NCBI RefSeq assembly: GCF_019890935.1
Contig: NZ_CP082333.1
Coordinates: 2,630,001 to 2,694,000, forward strand
DNA: 64,000 bases
Direction of reading: 5' to 3'
DNA from: Exiguobacterium acetylicum
GTDB taxonomy: Bacteria; Bacillota; Bacilli; Exiguobacteriales; Exiguobacteriaceae
The notes under the pieces are model-generated. The model was not told the origin of the DNA and did not search any database. It was given only the letters and a program-made list of their open reading frames with translations. A program made the position numbers and the translations under genes. This document shows, one piece after another, positions 52,392 to 62,091 of the stretch (positions within the stretch are counted from its first letter, which is position 1; the number at the start of each line of letters is the position of its first letter).

Positions 52392-55139
52392 TCATTGATA
52401 TTTTGTTGTTTCTTTCAACTTATACTTGTTCGATAATTCAAGCCAGATTGTTTTGTCTTTTTTGACTTTCACTTGAATGTACGGACGTCCTTGCGAAACA
52501 CGGAGGGCAAGTAATTCGCCTTGTTGATCCTTATGCGTTTCACTTGCTTTTAACCAGTGACGACCTAATTTACGCTCAATGAAGATATGCTTCCCTTTTT
52601 GAACAGCACGCCAGATGCCGACTTCTGCTTTTCCTTTGACCGGTACGGCCGTCTCTGCACCTTGAATCGAGATAATCGCTGGATCGTGATCACTCGCGCT
52701 ACCATCTGCTTCCATATACTCTGAGTTGATGTTGACGATATCTGAAGACGTGTAACGTTTTAAGTTGTTCGAGATTAAGATATGGTCGAGTACTTGGGCA
52801 TTTCCGTTATAGACGTACGAGTAGCGCTCAGACTCAGGAAGATCATCGACCGTGTTCCAGAGATTTTTCCCTTTCAGGATATCAAGTGTTTCTGAGAACT
52901 GGAAGTCGTTCAAGTCACCGAGAACGACGACGTTCGAGTCTTTGACTTCCGTTTTCAATTCAGAGACGAAATCTTGGACGATGTTCGCAATCGCATGACG
53001 CTGGACTTCACTCTTACGTACAACCGGTTGGTTCTTACCGAAGTCAGCTCCGTCGCCACCTTTTGAGTTGAAGTGGTTGACGATGACATGGTACGAATCA
53101 CCATTGAAGAGGAATTCCGCGACGAGCGGTTTCCGTGAACTCGCGAAGTTCGGATCCGTCGGCTGAATGCGACCTGGGTTTTTCGTCAGCTTGCCGTTCT
53201 CAACTGCCACGGCTTCTGTTGCACCACCTTTTTCACCTGGTGCGAGTGATACACGTGCTGGATTGTAGAGGAATCCGACACGGATATTTCCGCCCGGCTG
53301 TCCGCCGTCCTTCTTGTCTTCTGGTGCGATGTCCGTATAGGCATAGCGGACACCCGTTTTCGCTTCGATCGCCGCGATCAATGTCTCGAATGATTTCGAA
53401 GCATCGACTGTACCGCTATCCGTTGCGCCATCGTTATCCTGCATCTCTGTCAAACCGACGATGTCCGGTGTCTTCAAGAACGTTGCAATTCCTTCTGAGA
53501 CGCGATCGACTTTTCCTTCGTCTGCTGTTGAAGCAAAGTTCTCGACGTTGTACGAAGCAACAGTCAAACGTGATTTACCTGTTTCGATGTTTGTTGGTTG
53601 ACGATCTGCTTCACGCGCGATGAGTGGTGGAAGATCCGCTGCTTTTGAAAGGACTTTATACGCCGAATAGTTATAGCTCATGACACCTTCAATCGTACCG
53701 TCGAATGTATCACCAGCTTTTGCACGGTACGACGAGCTTCCCATCTCGACGAAGAGACGCTCCGGATTGACATTATCCTTCGTCAGGATCGGTGTTCCAC
53801 GTTTCGTGTAGACCTTATCCGCTGTCTGCGTCCGAACTGGAATCGTCCGGTTCGCTTGTGGTCCTGTGACGATCGCGTTCGGTAAAGCGACACGCATACC
53901 TTCTAAGCTTTCGTATAAGTCGATTGCATCTTCTTCTGGATCAAACTGAGCAAACGAATCGTTGTCGACGACTTGTGTTGGAATCAAGACGCCTTCATCG
54001 CCAAGAACGATGCTTGCTGGTAATCCTTCGTTGAGTGCACCCTTCACGAGATTGACCGTACTGATTTCCGTGACCGCTAAGTCTGTATCGAACTTATCGC
54101 TGTAGCCGCCAAGCAACCACTCTTTGACATATCCTGTCGTCGCGACTTTTTGTCCAACGGCAGCACCGTGGTTTTTCGCATAGACGAGAATCCCTTCCGA
54201 TGTCCGGCTGTCGTTATCCGGATTCGGATCCTGCATGTAGAAGTTGTTCGCATCGACGACGTACGTGACGACACCTGTCGTCCGGACAAGTTGATCTGCG
54301 TAAGGCGACGTATGCGCAACGCCTTGGATGTTGCTAATTTTCGTGATCGGTGGTGCGATATAGTACTTGAATGTCGAAACAGCTGACGTTTTACCGTCCT
54401 TGACGGCAACTGCTTGAATCGTCACTTCATCGTTGATCGTGATCGGTGACGTATACACCGGACTGTCGACAGTCGGTGTCGTGCCGTCGACTGTATAATG
54501 GATCGTTCCTTCACCTGATAATGTCACTTGATCTCCACGTTCGACTTCACCGACCGGAGAAGCTGTAGGTGCTGCAAGAACGTCGCCCGCTTCTGTCTGA
54601 TGACTGCCGAGATTCGTCAGTGTATCGACCGGGAAGCTCGTCCACTGTGATGGTTCGTACGTTTTAGCACCAGACGTGACGCCCGCATTTCGCACGAGTG
54701 TCGTATCTTTTGCGAAATCCGTTGATGAACCGAGTGGTCCGATGATATCAAGAACGACATCGCCCTTTTTCAGTGCGATGGGATCATTCCCGTTGAAGTT
54801 CAATGATCCCGTCGTCAATTGTGCTTTTGCTTTGATGTCCGCATTCGCACTCGAGTTCGCGATGACGAACGTCTTCCCTGGATCCACTTTCCCCGATAGT
54901 GTGATTTTCGCTTCTGACGGTCCACCGTTCGTATATTGAACGAGGGTATAGTCCGCTAAATCAATGATTTGCCCCGACCCATTGTACAGCTCGATTGCCT
55001 TGTTGTTACTTGTTCCTTCTATGTATTCAGACAAGATGACGCCTTCGCCTTCTGCCCCGACAAGACCCGCTTGTGGAAGGATTCCTGCTGTTAACACTCC
55101 GGCCAATGCCCACTTTCCAAACGTACTGCCGTATTTCAT
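52392..55139 (-). CDS. Secreted multidomain endonuclease/exonuclease/phosphatase (ExeM/NucH-like)
   Basis: Extracellular nuclease of 915 residues. It has a signal peptide (about 1-30), a lamin-tail domain (about 32-150, EYIEGTSNNKAIELYN), a chitobiase-like propeller segment (about 190-265, TIHYTVDGTTPTVDSPVY), an OB-fold-like region (about 275-500) and a metal-dependent phosphodiesterase domain (about 515-850). Catalytic motifs are LTVASYNVENF, GLTEMQDNDG, VNHFNSKGGDG, VVLGDLNDFQ and ASDHDPAI. A basic tail of about 65 residues follows and may bind the wall or DNA. The ATG at 55139 has AGGGGG seven bases upstream. It probably degrades extracellular DNA for phosphate or nucleosides. Confidence 0.9.
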   Translation of the reverse strand: MKYGSTFGKWALAGVLTAGILPQAGLVGAEGEGVILSEYIEGTSNNKAIELYNGSGQIIDLADYTLVQYTNGGPSEAKITLSGKVDPGKTFVIANSSANADIKAKAQLTTGSLNFNGNDPIALKKGDVVLDIIGPLGSSTDFAKDTTLVRNAGVTSGAKTYEPSQWTSFPVDTLTNLGSHQTEAGDVLAAPTASPVGEVERGDQVTLSGEGTIHYTVDGTTPTVDSPVYTSPITINDEVTIQAVAVKDGKTSAVSTFKYYIAPPITKISNIQGVAHTSPYADQLVRTTGVVTYVVDANNFYMQDPNPDNDSRTSEGILVYAKNHGAAVGQKVATTGYVKEWLLGGYSDKFDTDLAVTEISTVNLVKGALNEGLPASIVLGDEGVLIPTQVVDNDSFAQFDPEEDAIDLYESLEGMRVALPNAIVTGPQANRTIPVRTQTADKVYTKRGTPILTKDNVNPERLFVEMGSSSYRAKAGDTFDGTIEGVMSYNYSAYKVLSKAADLPPLIAREADRQPTNIETGKSRLTVASYNVENFASTADEGKVDRVSEGIATFLKTPDIVGLTEMQDNDGATDSGTVDASKSFETLIAAIEAKTGVRYAYTDIAPEDKKDGGQPGGNIRVGFLYNPARVSLAPGEKGGATEAVAVENGKLTKNPGRIQPTDPNFASSRKPLVAEFLFNGDSYHVIVNHFNSKGGDGADFGKNQPVVRKSEVQRHAIANIVQDFVSELKTEVKDSNVVVLGDLNDFQFSETLDILKGKNLWNTVDDLPESERYSYVYNGNAQVLDHILISNNLKRYTSSDIVNINSEYMEADGSASDHDPAIISIQGAETAVPVKGKAEVGIWRAVQKGKHIFIERKLGRHWLKASETHKDQQGELLALRVSQGRPYIQVKVKKDKTIWLELSNKYKLKETTKYQ

Positions 55140-55215
55140 GATGAGACCCCCTATTGAATTTTCTGACACTTCTTCATAATATCAGATTATATTCTTAATA
55201 GTGTATATTTTTCGT

Positions 55216-55256
55216 AAAAAAAGATACCATCCTTCGTAAATGAAAGAAATGGTATC
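55216..55256 (-). terminator. Terminator of the YdaT-like gene
   Basis: Minus-strand GATACCAT pairs with ATGGTATC around a loop of 18 and is followed by T7, 13 bases after the stop. Confidence 0.88.
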
Positions 55257-55268
55257 GCTTACAACATT

Positions 55269-55448
55269 TTATTGTTCGTCTTTGTGACTTTCGTACCATT
55301 TTTCAGCTTGCGATGTCGCGATCGGAATGGCGCGTCCCTCTTCATATCCGTCTTTTAATAACGCGTTCGCGATCTCAATCGCTTTCTTTCGAAGTGGCGG
55401 ATCAAAGTTCTTGAATGACTCCGGGTAGTCGTTCTCATTCCATGGCAT
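55269..55448 (-). CDS. YdaT-like small stress protein
   Basis: Protein of 59 residues, MPWNENDYPESFKNF to the end HKDEQ. The order MPW..DYP.S.KN..., RKKAIEIANALLKDGYEEGR and AIPIATSQAEKWYE matches a small family found in many Bacillales (B. subtilis YdaT, N-terminal part), seen among general stress genes. Function is unknown. The ATG lies eight bases after AAGGGGGG, a very strong ribosome site, and a terminator follows, so I am confident the gene is real despite its size. Upstream there is a long structured, non-coding leader (55480-55905). Confidence 0.85.
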   Translation of the reverse strand: MPWNENDYPESFKNFDPPLRKKAIEIANALLKDGYEEGRAIPIATSQAEKWYESHKDEQ

Positions 55449-56049
55449 GTCGTCACCCCCCTTCTTTCAGCATTACCCGAAAAAAGGCACAAAAAAAACG
55501 CCTCATCAGCGTGTCGTTGTTTTTGGTTGTCATGAGAATCGAGGATTACAGGTGATCAAAACACCTGAAACGACGAAAGCCCTACCTCTCTTTCGTTGTT
55601 ACGGCTCCTTGGCCGCGCCAGCTGAATCAAGCATTTTAGCAAGAATCGTGATGCGTCTGCAACGGACGCATGATACTGGGATTTTTAGAAATAGCTCGGG
55701 AATGAGCGGAAAAGTATCGATTGGAAGGTTTATCTTGCTGGGTCAACTTCTCCTCGTAGTATGAAGAAGGACAAAATAAAAGCGATGACTTATGTCTGAC
55801 TCATTTGTCAGTAGCGGTCTAAAAATCCTGACCTGTCGATTTAATTGTATGATATGGATTGAAGATTCTCACATGAGTGATCATCCCCGATTCATGACTT
55901 ATATTAATTTATCACACTTTCCTTTACAAAGTCAATCTTTCTTTTTTAAAATCGTTTTTTCCTGTCTTAGAATTGGAGTTGCACCTGCCGTAAAAGCCGA
56001 GTATCGTGAAGAGGACTCATTACTATAGAAGAAACGAGGGAAATCCATC
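55449..56049 (-). ncRNA. Unidentified structured leader or RNA gene
   Basis: About 600 bases without a credible gene. On the minus strand a promoter-like TTGACT (about 55934) with a -10 about 17 bases on could start a transcript. Downstream come the hairpins GCTCATTCCCGAGC, ATGCGTCCGTTGCAGACGCAT, AACGAAAG/CTTTCGTCGTT and CAGGTG/CACCTG, then a weak stem ACGC/GCGT with T8 at 55490-55505, just before the YdaT-like gene. This is the layout of a riboswitch, T-box-like leader or small RNA, but it fits no family I could recall. Confidence 0.4.
55979..56007 (+). promoter_or_regulatory. Promoter of the yyaL-like gene
   Basis: TTGCAC (55979-55984) and TATCGT (56002-56007) are exactly 17 bases apart, 42 bases before the start codon. 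Confidence 0.6.
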
Positions 56050-58080
56050 ATGTCGAATCGACTAATCCATGAAACGAGTCCCTACCTATTGCAACACGCT
56101 CATCAGCCTGTCGATTGGTACCCGTGGGGCGAAGACGCCTTCACTGCCGCTCGGGAAAGCGGAAAGCCGATCTTTTTATCAATTGGTTATTCGACGTGCC
56201 ATTGGTGCCATGTGCTGTCTCACGAAAGCTTCGAGGATGAAGAAACGGCACGCCTCTTGAACGAACGCTACATCGCAATCAAGGTCGACCGGGAAGAACG
56301 TCCTGACATTGACCACTTATATATGACGGCGGCTCAAGTCATGAACGGACAAGGCGGCTGGCCACTGAGTGTCTTCATGACAGCGGACCAGCAACCGTTT
56401 TATATCGGTACGTATTTTCCGAAGACGCCTCAGTTCAACCGCCCGAGTTTTCGTCAGGTGACACTTCAGCTCAGCGAGCAATTCCGCCGTTCACCAGAGA
56501 AAATCGCACAAGTCGGTCAGAACATGTCGCAGACGCTTCGCGACGTATTGCAGCCTGCGAATTCTACCCATACTTGGGATGAATCAATCATTCACGAGAC
56601 CTTCGATCAGGCGATGCGACAATTTGACCGTCAACACGGTGGATTCGGCGAGGCACCGAAGTTTCCGTCGCCTGCCCTACTTCGTTTCTTGCTTGATTAT
56701 TATCAATTCGCGGAAGACGAGACGGCGCTCCATATGGTCATGCGTTCATTGATCGCGATGCGTGACGGTGGGATGACCGATCAAGTCGGCTACGGTCTGT
56801 TCCGCTATACGGTCGATGCCAAGTGGGAAATTCCTCATTTCGAGAAGATGCTGTACGACAATGCTTGGTTCGCGACCTTATGCATCGAGACATATCAAGT
56901 GACCGGACAAATCCGCTTCCGACGTTACGCGGAAGAAGTCCTATCGTTCACAGAACATGAGCTGACCGCACCGGACGGAACCTTCTACGCCGCACTGGAT
57001 GCAGATAGCGAAGGAGGCGAAGGACACTATTATACGTTTACGGCAGCTGAACTGACGGAATTACTCGGACCAGACGCACTGTTCCCGCGCTTCTACCATG
57101 CTTCACCATCAGGAAATTTTGAAGGACGAAACATCTTTTACCGGACGGGACGAACACTTGAGGCATTCGCACGTTCTGTTCCCTTGTCTCCTGCTGAGAC
57201 AGCGGCGCAACTCGAACGCGAGCGCCTGCTTCTTCTTCGTGCGCGAAATGAACGTCCGCGTCCGTTTCGTGACGATAAGCGCTTGACATCGTGGAACGCG
57301 ATGATGATCTCGACGTTCGCTAAAGCCGGTCGTGTCTTTGATGAACCGCATTATACACGCGTTGCAACGCGTGCGATGACATCGCTCGAGCGCTTCGTCC
57401 GAACGGAGAATCAACTTGCCGTTCATTACCGCGATGGACAAGCAACCGGACATGGATTCCTCGATGACTATGCTTATTTGATTGATGCACATCTTGAACT
57501 GTTCCAATCAACACGACGGGCGCTTCATCTAAAGGAAGCTTTAGCACTTGCAGATGTGCTACAAGGTCAGTTCCAGACAGTAGACGGCTATTTTTATCTG
57601 ACATCTTCACGCTCCGATGAGCTACTCGTTCGTCCACTTGATCTGTATGATGGGGTCACACCTGCCGGAAACAGTGTTGCCTTACACGCCTTCTTCACGC
57701 TCAGTCGCCTCACCGGGCGTCTCGTCTATCAGGAAAGTGCCGAACGGGCTCTTGCGGCATTAGTCGAAGAAGTCGAGCAACAACCAACAGGCTTTGCCTC
57801 ACTTGTCAGTACGTTCACCTATCGGCAGATGGAACCGAAGGAATTGATCATCTTGATTCCCGAAGAGTCGGAAATCCCAATCGAAATCAATCAACTGCAC
57901 CAGATGCGCTTACCAGAAGTCGCCTTGTTGATTGGGACGAAGCGTGACCTTCTACCGCTTGTACCACTGATTGCAGATTATCCTGAACCAAACGTACCTA
58001 CCGCTTATCTCTGTCATGATTTTTCATGTGAACGACCAACGACGAACCTGACAGAACTCCTCGCTCGTCTCAACATCTGA
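56050..58080 (+). CDS. Thioredoxin-domain protein of the YyaL/spermatogenesis-associated 20 family
   Basis: Cytoplasmic protein of 676 residues. The N-terminal 170 residues are a thioredoxin-like DUF255 domain with the C-x-x-C pair Cys50 and Cys53 in [17 protein letters not shown], followed by [14 protein letters not shown] and [17 protein letters not shown]. The rest (about 190-640) is an alpha/alpha barrel like those of N-acylglucosamine epimerases ([37 protein letters not shown]). Function is not established for the family. The gene stands alone with a clear promoter and terminator. Confidence 0.92.
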   Translation: MSNRLIHETSPYLLQHAHQPVDWYPWGEDAFTAARESGKPIFLSIGYSTCHWCHVLSHESFEDEETARLLNERYIAIKVDREERPDIDHLYMTAAQVMNGQGGWPLSVFMTADQQPFYIGTYFPKTPQFNRPSFRQVTLQLSEQFRRSPEKIAQVGQNMSQTLRDVLQPANSTHTWDESIIHETFDQAMRQFDRQHGGFGEAPKFPSPALLRFLLDYYQFAEDETALHMVMRSLIAMRDGGMTDQVGYGLFRYTVDAKWEIPHFEKMLYDNAWFATLCIETYQVTGQIRFRRYAEEVLSFTEHELTAPDGTFYAALDADSEGGEGHYYTFTAAELTELLGPDALFPRFYHASPSGNFEGRNIFYRTGRTLEAFARSVPLSPAETAAQLERERLLLLRARNERPRPFRDDKRLTSWNAMMISTFAKAGRVFDEPHYTRVATRAMTSLERFVRTENQLAVHYRDGQATGHGFLDDYAYLIDAHLELFQSTRRALHLKEALALADVLQGQFQTVDGYFYLTSSRSDELLVRPLDLYDGVTPAGNSVALHAFFTLSRLTGRLVYQESAERALAALVEEVEQQPTGFASLVSTFTYRQMEPKELIILIPEESEIPIEINQLHQMRLPEVALLIGTKRDLLPLVPLIADYPEPNVPTAYLCHDFSCERPTTNLTELLARLNI

Positions 58081-58087
58081 TCATATC

Positions 58088-58118
58088 CCCTCTTGTTTAA
58101 ACAAACAGGAGGGTTTTT
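58088..58118 (+). terminator. Terminator of the yyaL-like gene
   Basis: CCCTC and GAGGG close a stem continued by GTTT/AAAC, followed by T5. Confidence 0.88.
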
Positions 58119-58170
58119 CAAAAAACCAGACCCCTTTTTTCAAAATAATTCAATATCTTATTCATAAAAA

Positions 58171-58206
58171 TCCGATATTGTCGATAGTAAGGATAGGCAA
58201 TAGATT
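58171..58206 (+). promoter_or_regulatory. Possible promoters of the glucosaminidase gene
   Basis: TCCGATAT at 58171-58178 resembles the GCCGATAT -10 box of SigD, the factor that drives lytD autolysin in Bacillus, but the -35 at the right distance is AATA, not TAAA. A housekeeping alternative is TTGTCG, 17 bases, TAGATT just downstream. Confidence 0.35.
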
Positions 58207-58281
58207 CCACAACTTAGACTTAGACATCCTAGAAGCCGATTCCGTCCATCCGGACGAATATCTACTAGGAGGAAAGATACT

Positions 58282-61200
58282 TTGAACACGACATCATTCT
58301 CGAAGACCTTGAAGGTGTTCACGAGCTTTCTCATCGTTTTCAGCATCGTTTTAACATCTTTACCCGTAGCTGAAGCAGCGACGACGAAAGCGACGACCTA
58401 CCGTCTGTCTACCGATAGTTATCTGTATGACAAGACGGCATCTTCTCGGAAACGCTTGTTGACGATCAAGACCGGAACTGTCGTTTCATCCACGTATGCT
58501 TCTGGCGCATTCAGAAGAGTGACATACGCTGGAAAAACGGGATATGTCGCGTCGAAATACCTCACGCTGTACGAAAAGAAACAAACCGTTTCTGGGCAGC
58601 GCTACCTCGTCCTCAAAAAAACACCGATCAAAAAGACGGCAGTGGATACTGCAGAGACGATCGGTACGTTGAACGAAGAGGATGTGTACTACACGTCACA
58701 ACGTGTGACGAATCCGTATGGCGAAACATGGTACCGCGTCACATATGACGGGAAGACAGGCTATGTCGCTGCTGGTGCAAAAGCAGTTGCCTATAAAAAG
58801 GTGACGAACACGACGTCAAGAACGGTCGACGCTTATATCTTGCGCCAATACGCTGGAACCGGTTATCCAAAAGTTCAGACCATTCCATCTGGAAAAGACG
58901 TTAAAATCGTCGGTCGGATCGAGGACTGGGTCAGCGTCGAGTACGATGGAAAAAAAGGCTACATGCACCAAGATGCGTTCGACTCTTCTGAAAAGCAAAG
59001 TGTGACCATGATCCCAAAAACACGGTATCAAACGAAAAGTGTGACACCCCTTTACAGTCAAGCGGAAGCGAAGAATAGCTTAGCCAGTCTTCCGAAAGGC
59101 ACGATTGTCACATCAAGCGCTAAGACGGCAACGTATCATCAAGTCACATACGCTGGAAAGACGGGTTATGTCTTATCCGCTACATTGGCAGAGTACACAG
59201 AAAAGACGAAGCTTCCGTCTTCACGCTTCTTGTTGACAGCATCACTTGCCATCAAGATGACACCTGCAACCAATGGAAAAACACTTGCGACACTAAGTGC
59301 CGGAAACGTCTACTACACGAAGACACGTGTGACGAATCCACTCGGTGAAACATGGTATCAAGTATCGAAGGAAGGTAAAACCGGCTTCGTATTAGCAAAT
59401 CAGGCAACACCTATCGCTTACGAGTCACAATCAAACCTTTCATTGAAAACGACAGCCGCAACAACGGTTCGCTCGTACGCAGGTCCATCGTATGCAACAG
59501 TGCAAACGATCCCGATCAATACGGTCATCAAGATTTCTGGACGGATCGGCAATTGGTACCGGGTCAATTATAACGGTAAAACGGGATATGCTGCTTCCAG
59601 CACCTTTACGACGCTTGCAACGAAGCAGAAAATTGCAGGTGCACGCTTTGAGCTTGAAAAAGCGGTTTCGATCAAATCTTCACCAGATACAAAAGCATCC
59701 ACGCTGACAACACTACAGAGCGGTGACATCTACTACACGACACAACTCGTGACGTCAAACGGTCAGCAATGGCATCGTGTGAGCAAGGATGGAAAGACCG
59801 GCTACATTCCTGTCGGTCAAGGGAAGAGCGTTCGTTATCAATCGGACCGGATCGTCATGCAGACGACGACTTCGACGCCTCTCCGTTCATATGCTGGAAA
59901 CACTTACGCGACCGTCAAAACGATTCCTTCTAGTACAAGCATCACGGTCACTGGAATGATCGATGATTGGTATCGTGTGACGTACAACGGGAAAACAGGT
60001 TATATCGCTTCACGTTACGCTAAGGAAAAAGTCATGACGCAATCGATTCCATCTTCTTCTTATCGCCTTGGACGTACCGTCGAAGTAAAAACGTCACACC
60101 AAGCGACAGCTGACACTCTCGTTCGTCTCTCTTCTGGAGACGTCTACACGACGAATCAAGTCGTCACGACTGGTCGTTTAGAGCAATGGCATCGCCTGAC
60201 GGTTGACGGGAAAACCGGTTACATCCAAATCAATCAAGGTTCACCTGTCACATACGAAAGCGTCAATAACCATCGCTATCAAGCAACGACGGATACGACA
60301 CTCCAGTCGGATGCCGGTTCAGCTTATGCGACGGTGACGAAGCTGCCAAAAGCAGCCGTCGTTCAAGTAACAGGTAGTCTCGATCAGTGGTTAAAAATCA
60401 GCTACGCTGGTAAAAACGGCTATGTCTTAAAATCAACACTGACACCGTACACGGAAACGAAAAAGATTACGGGTGCACGCTTCTTGGCGAATCAATCACT
60501 TGTCGTCAAACAAGCACCGGACGATCAAGCAGCAACTGTAACGACACTCTCGTTCGGAAATGTCTATTACACATCTTCTTTGATCACGTCGTACACGAAC
60601 AGTTCGTGGCACAAAGTGACGATTGATGGCAAAACAGGTTATATCCGCACCGGACAAAATACCTCATCAATCAAATACGAAGCAAAACAAAAATTGTACG
60701 TACGGGCTACATCAAACGTTGCTTTACGCTCTTACGTCGGTAGCTCATACAATGTCATCAAGACGATTCCTCAAAATCTCGTCGTCACCGTCTCTGGTCA
60801 AATCGGTGATTGGTATAAGATTTCCTACGATGGCAAAAGTGGATATGCGTATAAGGGGGCGTTCGTGACGACTTCTTCTAAATTAAACGTCTATAACTCC
60901 GTCGCGACACCATATACGTTCGATAACTTCATCAGCGCACAGATGAAACTGAATCCACCACCGCAAACGGATATCTATAAAAACAAATTGATGTACGTCA
61001 GTACGGGTTACGTCCGTCTCGGTGGTGCACTCGATCCAGTCAATGGAACGATCGCGACTGTCACAGCGACGACACCGCTCAACATTCGTTCAGGCGCTTC
61101 GACAGCAAGTCACGTCTACGGTCAATTCCAGCCTGGTCGGATGATTCGTGTCTATCAATCCGTCAGTGGCTTCTATACGACGTACCCACGTGTCTATTCG

Positions 61201-61866
61201 AACGCAACGAATTACTCGACGATCCAGTGGTTAAATGCACTCGAAACAGACGTCCGTAACGCTGCTGACCCACTTAAGGTCGACCGAAATTCTTCAGACT
61301 TCTATCAGTTCCTTGATCTATCGAAAACAACAGGTGCGACACCTGCGACACTCGATAAGATGTTAGCGAACGTGACGAAAGGCGAAGGAATCTTTAACAA
61401 GTGTAGCAATGGTAGTTGTGGTCAAGCGTTCATCGATGCTGGTCAAAAGTACAGCGTCAACGAAGCTTACTTGATCTCCCACGCTTTGCTTGAGACAGGT
61501 AACGGAAAATCGACACTTGCGATGGGTGTGACATGGAATGGACGCAAAGTCTACAACATGTACGGCATTGGTGCGTATGATTACGATGCAATCAACACCG
61601 GCGCTGCTTATGCGTACAGCCAAGGTTGGTTCACTCCGGAAGCCGCGATTGTCGGTGGTGCTGAATTCATCAGCACGAAGTACATCCACAATGTCTATGG
61701 ACAAAATACGCTTTACAAAATGCGTTGGAGTCCGATGCGCCCTGGTAGCCATCAGTACGCAACAGACATGGGTTGGGCCGTCAAACAGACGTCACGGATC
61801 TATTCACTCTATCAACAGATGGATAGCTATACGGCAACCTTCGATATTCCGGTCTTCGCTCGTTAA
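58282..61866 (+). CDS. Secreted SH3-repeat endo-beta-N-acetylglucosaminidase (autolysin)
   Basis: Wall hydrolase of 1194 residues. A signal peptide (about 1-34, ending in VAEAATT) is followed by twelve SH3-like modules of about 70 residues, each with a GKTGYV-type motif, and one further SH3-like unit near 925-985. From module 2 on, two types mostly alternate: one with (N/D)VYYT and ETWYRV or QWHRV, one with LRSYAG and (D/N)WYRV. The C-terminal glucosaminidase domain (about 1020-1185) contains SHALLETGNGKS with catalytic Glu1071 and GNGKSTLAMG, VYNMYGIGA and ATDMGWA. Two close cysteines (KCSNGSC) precede it. The start is TTG, nine bases after AGGAGG. It probably trims peptidoglycan during growth. 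Confidence 0.93.
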   Translation: MNTTSFSKTLKVFTSFLIVFSIVLTSLPVAEAATTKATTYRLSTDSYLYDKTASSRKRLLTIKTGTVVSSTYASGAFRRVTYAGKTGYVASKYLTLYEKKQTVSGQRYLVLKKTPIKKTAVDTAETIGTLNEEDVYYTSQRVTNPYGETWYRVTYDGKTGYVAAGAKAVAYKKVTNTTSRTVDAYILRQYAGTGYPKVQTIPSGKDVKIVGRIEDWVSVEYDGKKGYMHQDAFDSSEKQSVTMIPKTRYQTKSVTPLYSQAEAKNSLASLPKGTIVTSSAKTATYHQVTYAGKTGYVLSATLAEYTEKTKLPSSRFLLTASLAIKMTPATNGKTLATLSAGNVYYTKTRVTNPLGETWYQVSKEGKTGFVLANQATPIAYESQSNLSLKTTAATTVRSYAGPSYATVQTIPINTVIKISGRIGNWYRVNYNGKTGYAASSTFTTLATKQKIAGARFELEKAVSIKSSPDTKASTLTTLQSGDIYYTTQLVTSNGQQWHRVSKDGKTGYIPVGQGKSVRYQSDRIVMQTTTSTPLRSYAGNTYATVKTIPSSTSITVTGMIDDWYRVTYNGKTGYIASRYAKEKVMTQSIPSSSYRLGRTVEVKTSHQATADTLVRLSSGDVYTTNQVVTTGRLEQWHRLTVDGKTGYIQINQGSPVTYESVNNHRYQATTDTTLQSDAGSAYATVTKLPKAAVVQVTGSLDQWLKISYAGKNGYVLKSTLTPYTETKKITGARFLANQSLVVKQAPDDQAATVTTLSFGNVYYTSSLITSYTNSSWHKVTIDGKTGYIRTGQNTSSIKYEAKQKLYVRATSNVALRSYVGSSYNVIKTIPQNLVVTVSGQIGDWYKISYDGKSGYAYKGAFVTTSSKLNVYNSVATPYTFDNFISAQMKLNPPPQTDIYKNKLMYVSTGYVRLGGALDPVNGTIATVTATTPLNIRSGASTASHVYGQFQPGRMIRVYQSVSGFYTTYPRVYSNATNYSTIQWLNALETDVRNAADPLKVDRNSSDFYQFLDLSKTTGATPATLDKMLANVTKGEGIFNKCSNGSCGQAFIDAGQKYSVNEAYLISHALLETGNGKSTLAMGVTWNGRKVYNMYGIGAYDYDAINTGAAYAYSQGWFTPEAAIVGGAEFISTKYIHNVYGQNTLYKMRWSPMRPGSHQYATDMGWAVKQTSRIYSLYQQMDSYTATFDIPVFAR

Positions 61867-61911
61867 GGAGACGATGAAGCTGAGTATTTGAATCAACGAA
61901 ATGATTCCAAC

Positions 61912-61963
61912 AAAAAAGGAAAGACCGTTCTAGTGACTTCACTGGAACGGTTTTTCCTTTTTG
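61912..61963 (+). terminator. Terminator of the glucosaminidase gene
   Basis: AAAAAAGGAAAGACCGTTC pairs with GAACGGTTTTTCCTTTTT with few mismatches around a 14-base loop. Confidence 0.92.
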
Positions 61964-61982
61964 ATTGATGTAGAACGAAAAA

Positions 61983-62025
61983 GGTCATTCTCCACTCCTA
62001 CAGGATGAGGAAAGGGAGAATGACC
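61983..62025. repeat. Palindromic intergenic element, copy C (minimal form)
   Basis: GGTCATTCTCC (61983-61993) and GGAGAATGACC (62015-62025) pair perfectly over 11 bases. The loop is just the two family cores side by side: ACTCCTACAGGA (61994-62005) and TGAGGAAAG (62006-62014). On the minus strand it is followed by five T, so it can end the kdp transcript. It defines the smallest form of the element seen here. Confidence 0.75.
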
Positions 62026-62091
62026 GACTCGTTCGTCTTGTGAAAAGACAAACTTCGAAGAGAACCCCTGCATTTACGCGGAAGGGCTCCC

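Noticed and set aside
55447-55764. Open frame of 105 codons on the plus strand in the gap upstream of the yyaL-like gene
   Set aside because: No ribosome binding site, no recognisable protein pattern, and it covers the hairpins and the opposite-strand start of the YdaT-like gene.
58152-58178. Firm SigD promoter for the glucosaminidase gene
   Set aside because: The -10 like TCCGATAT is good but the -35 position reads AATA; kept only as a low-confidence possibility.
62060-62091. Further palindromic family copy next to copy C (ACCCCTGC and GCGGAAGGG arms)
   Set aside because: The resemblance is short and the outer stem is only three base pairs, so membership cannot be supported.
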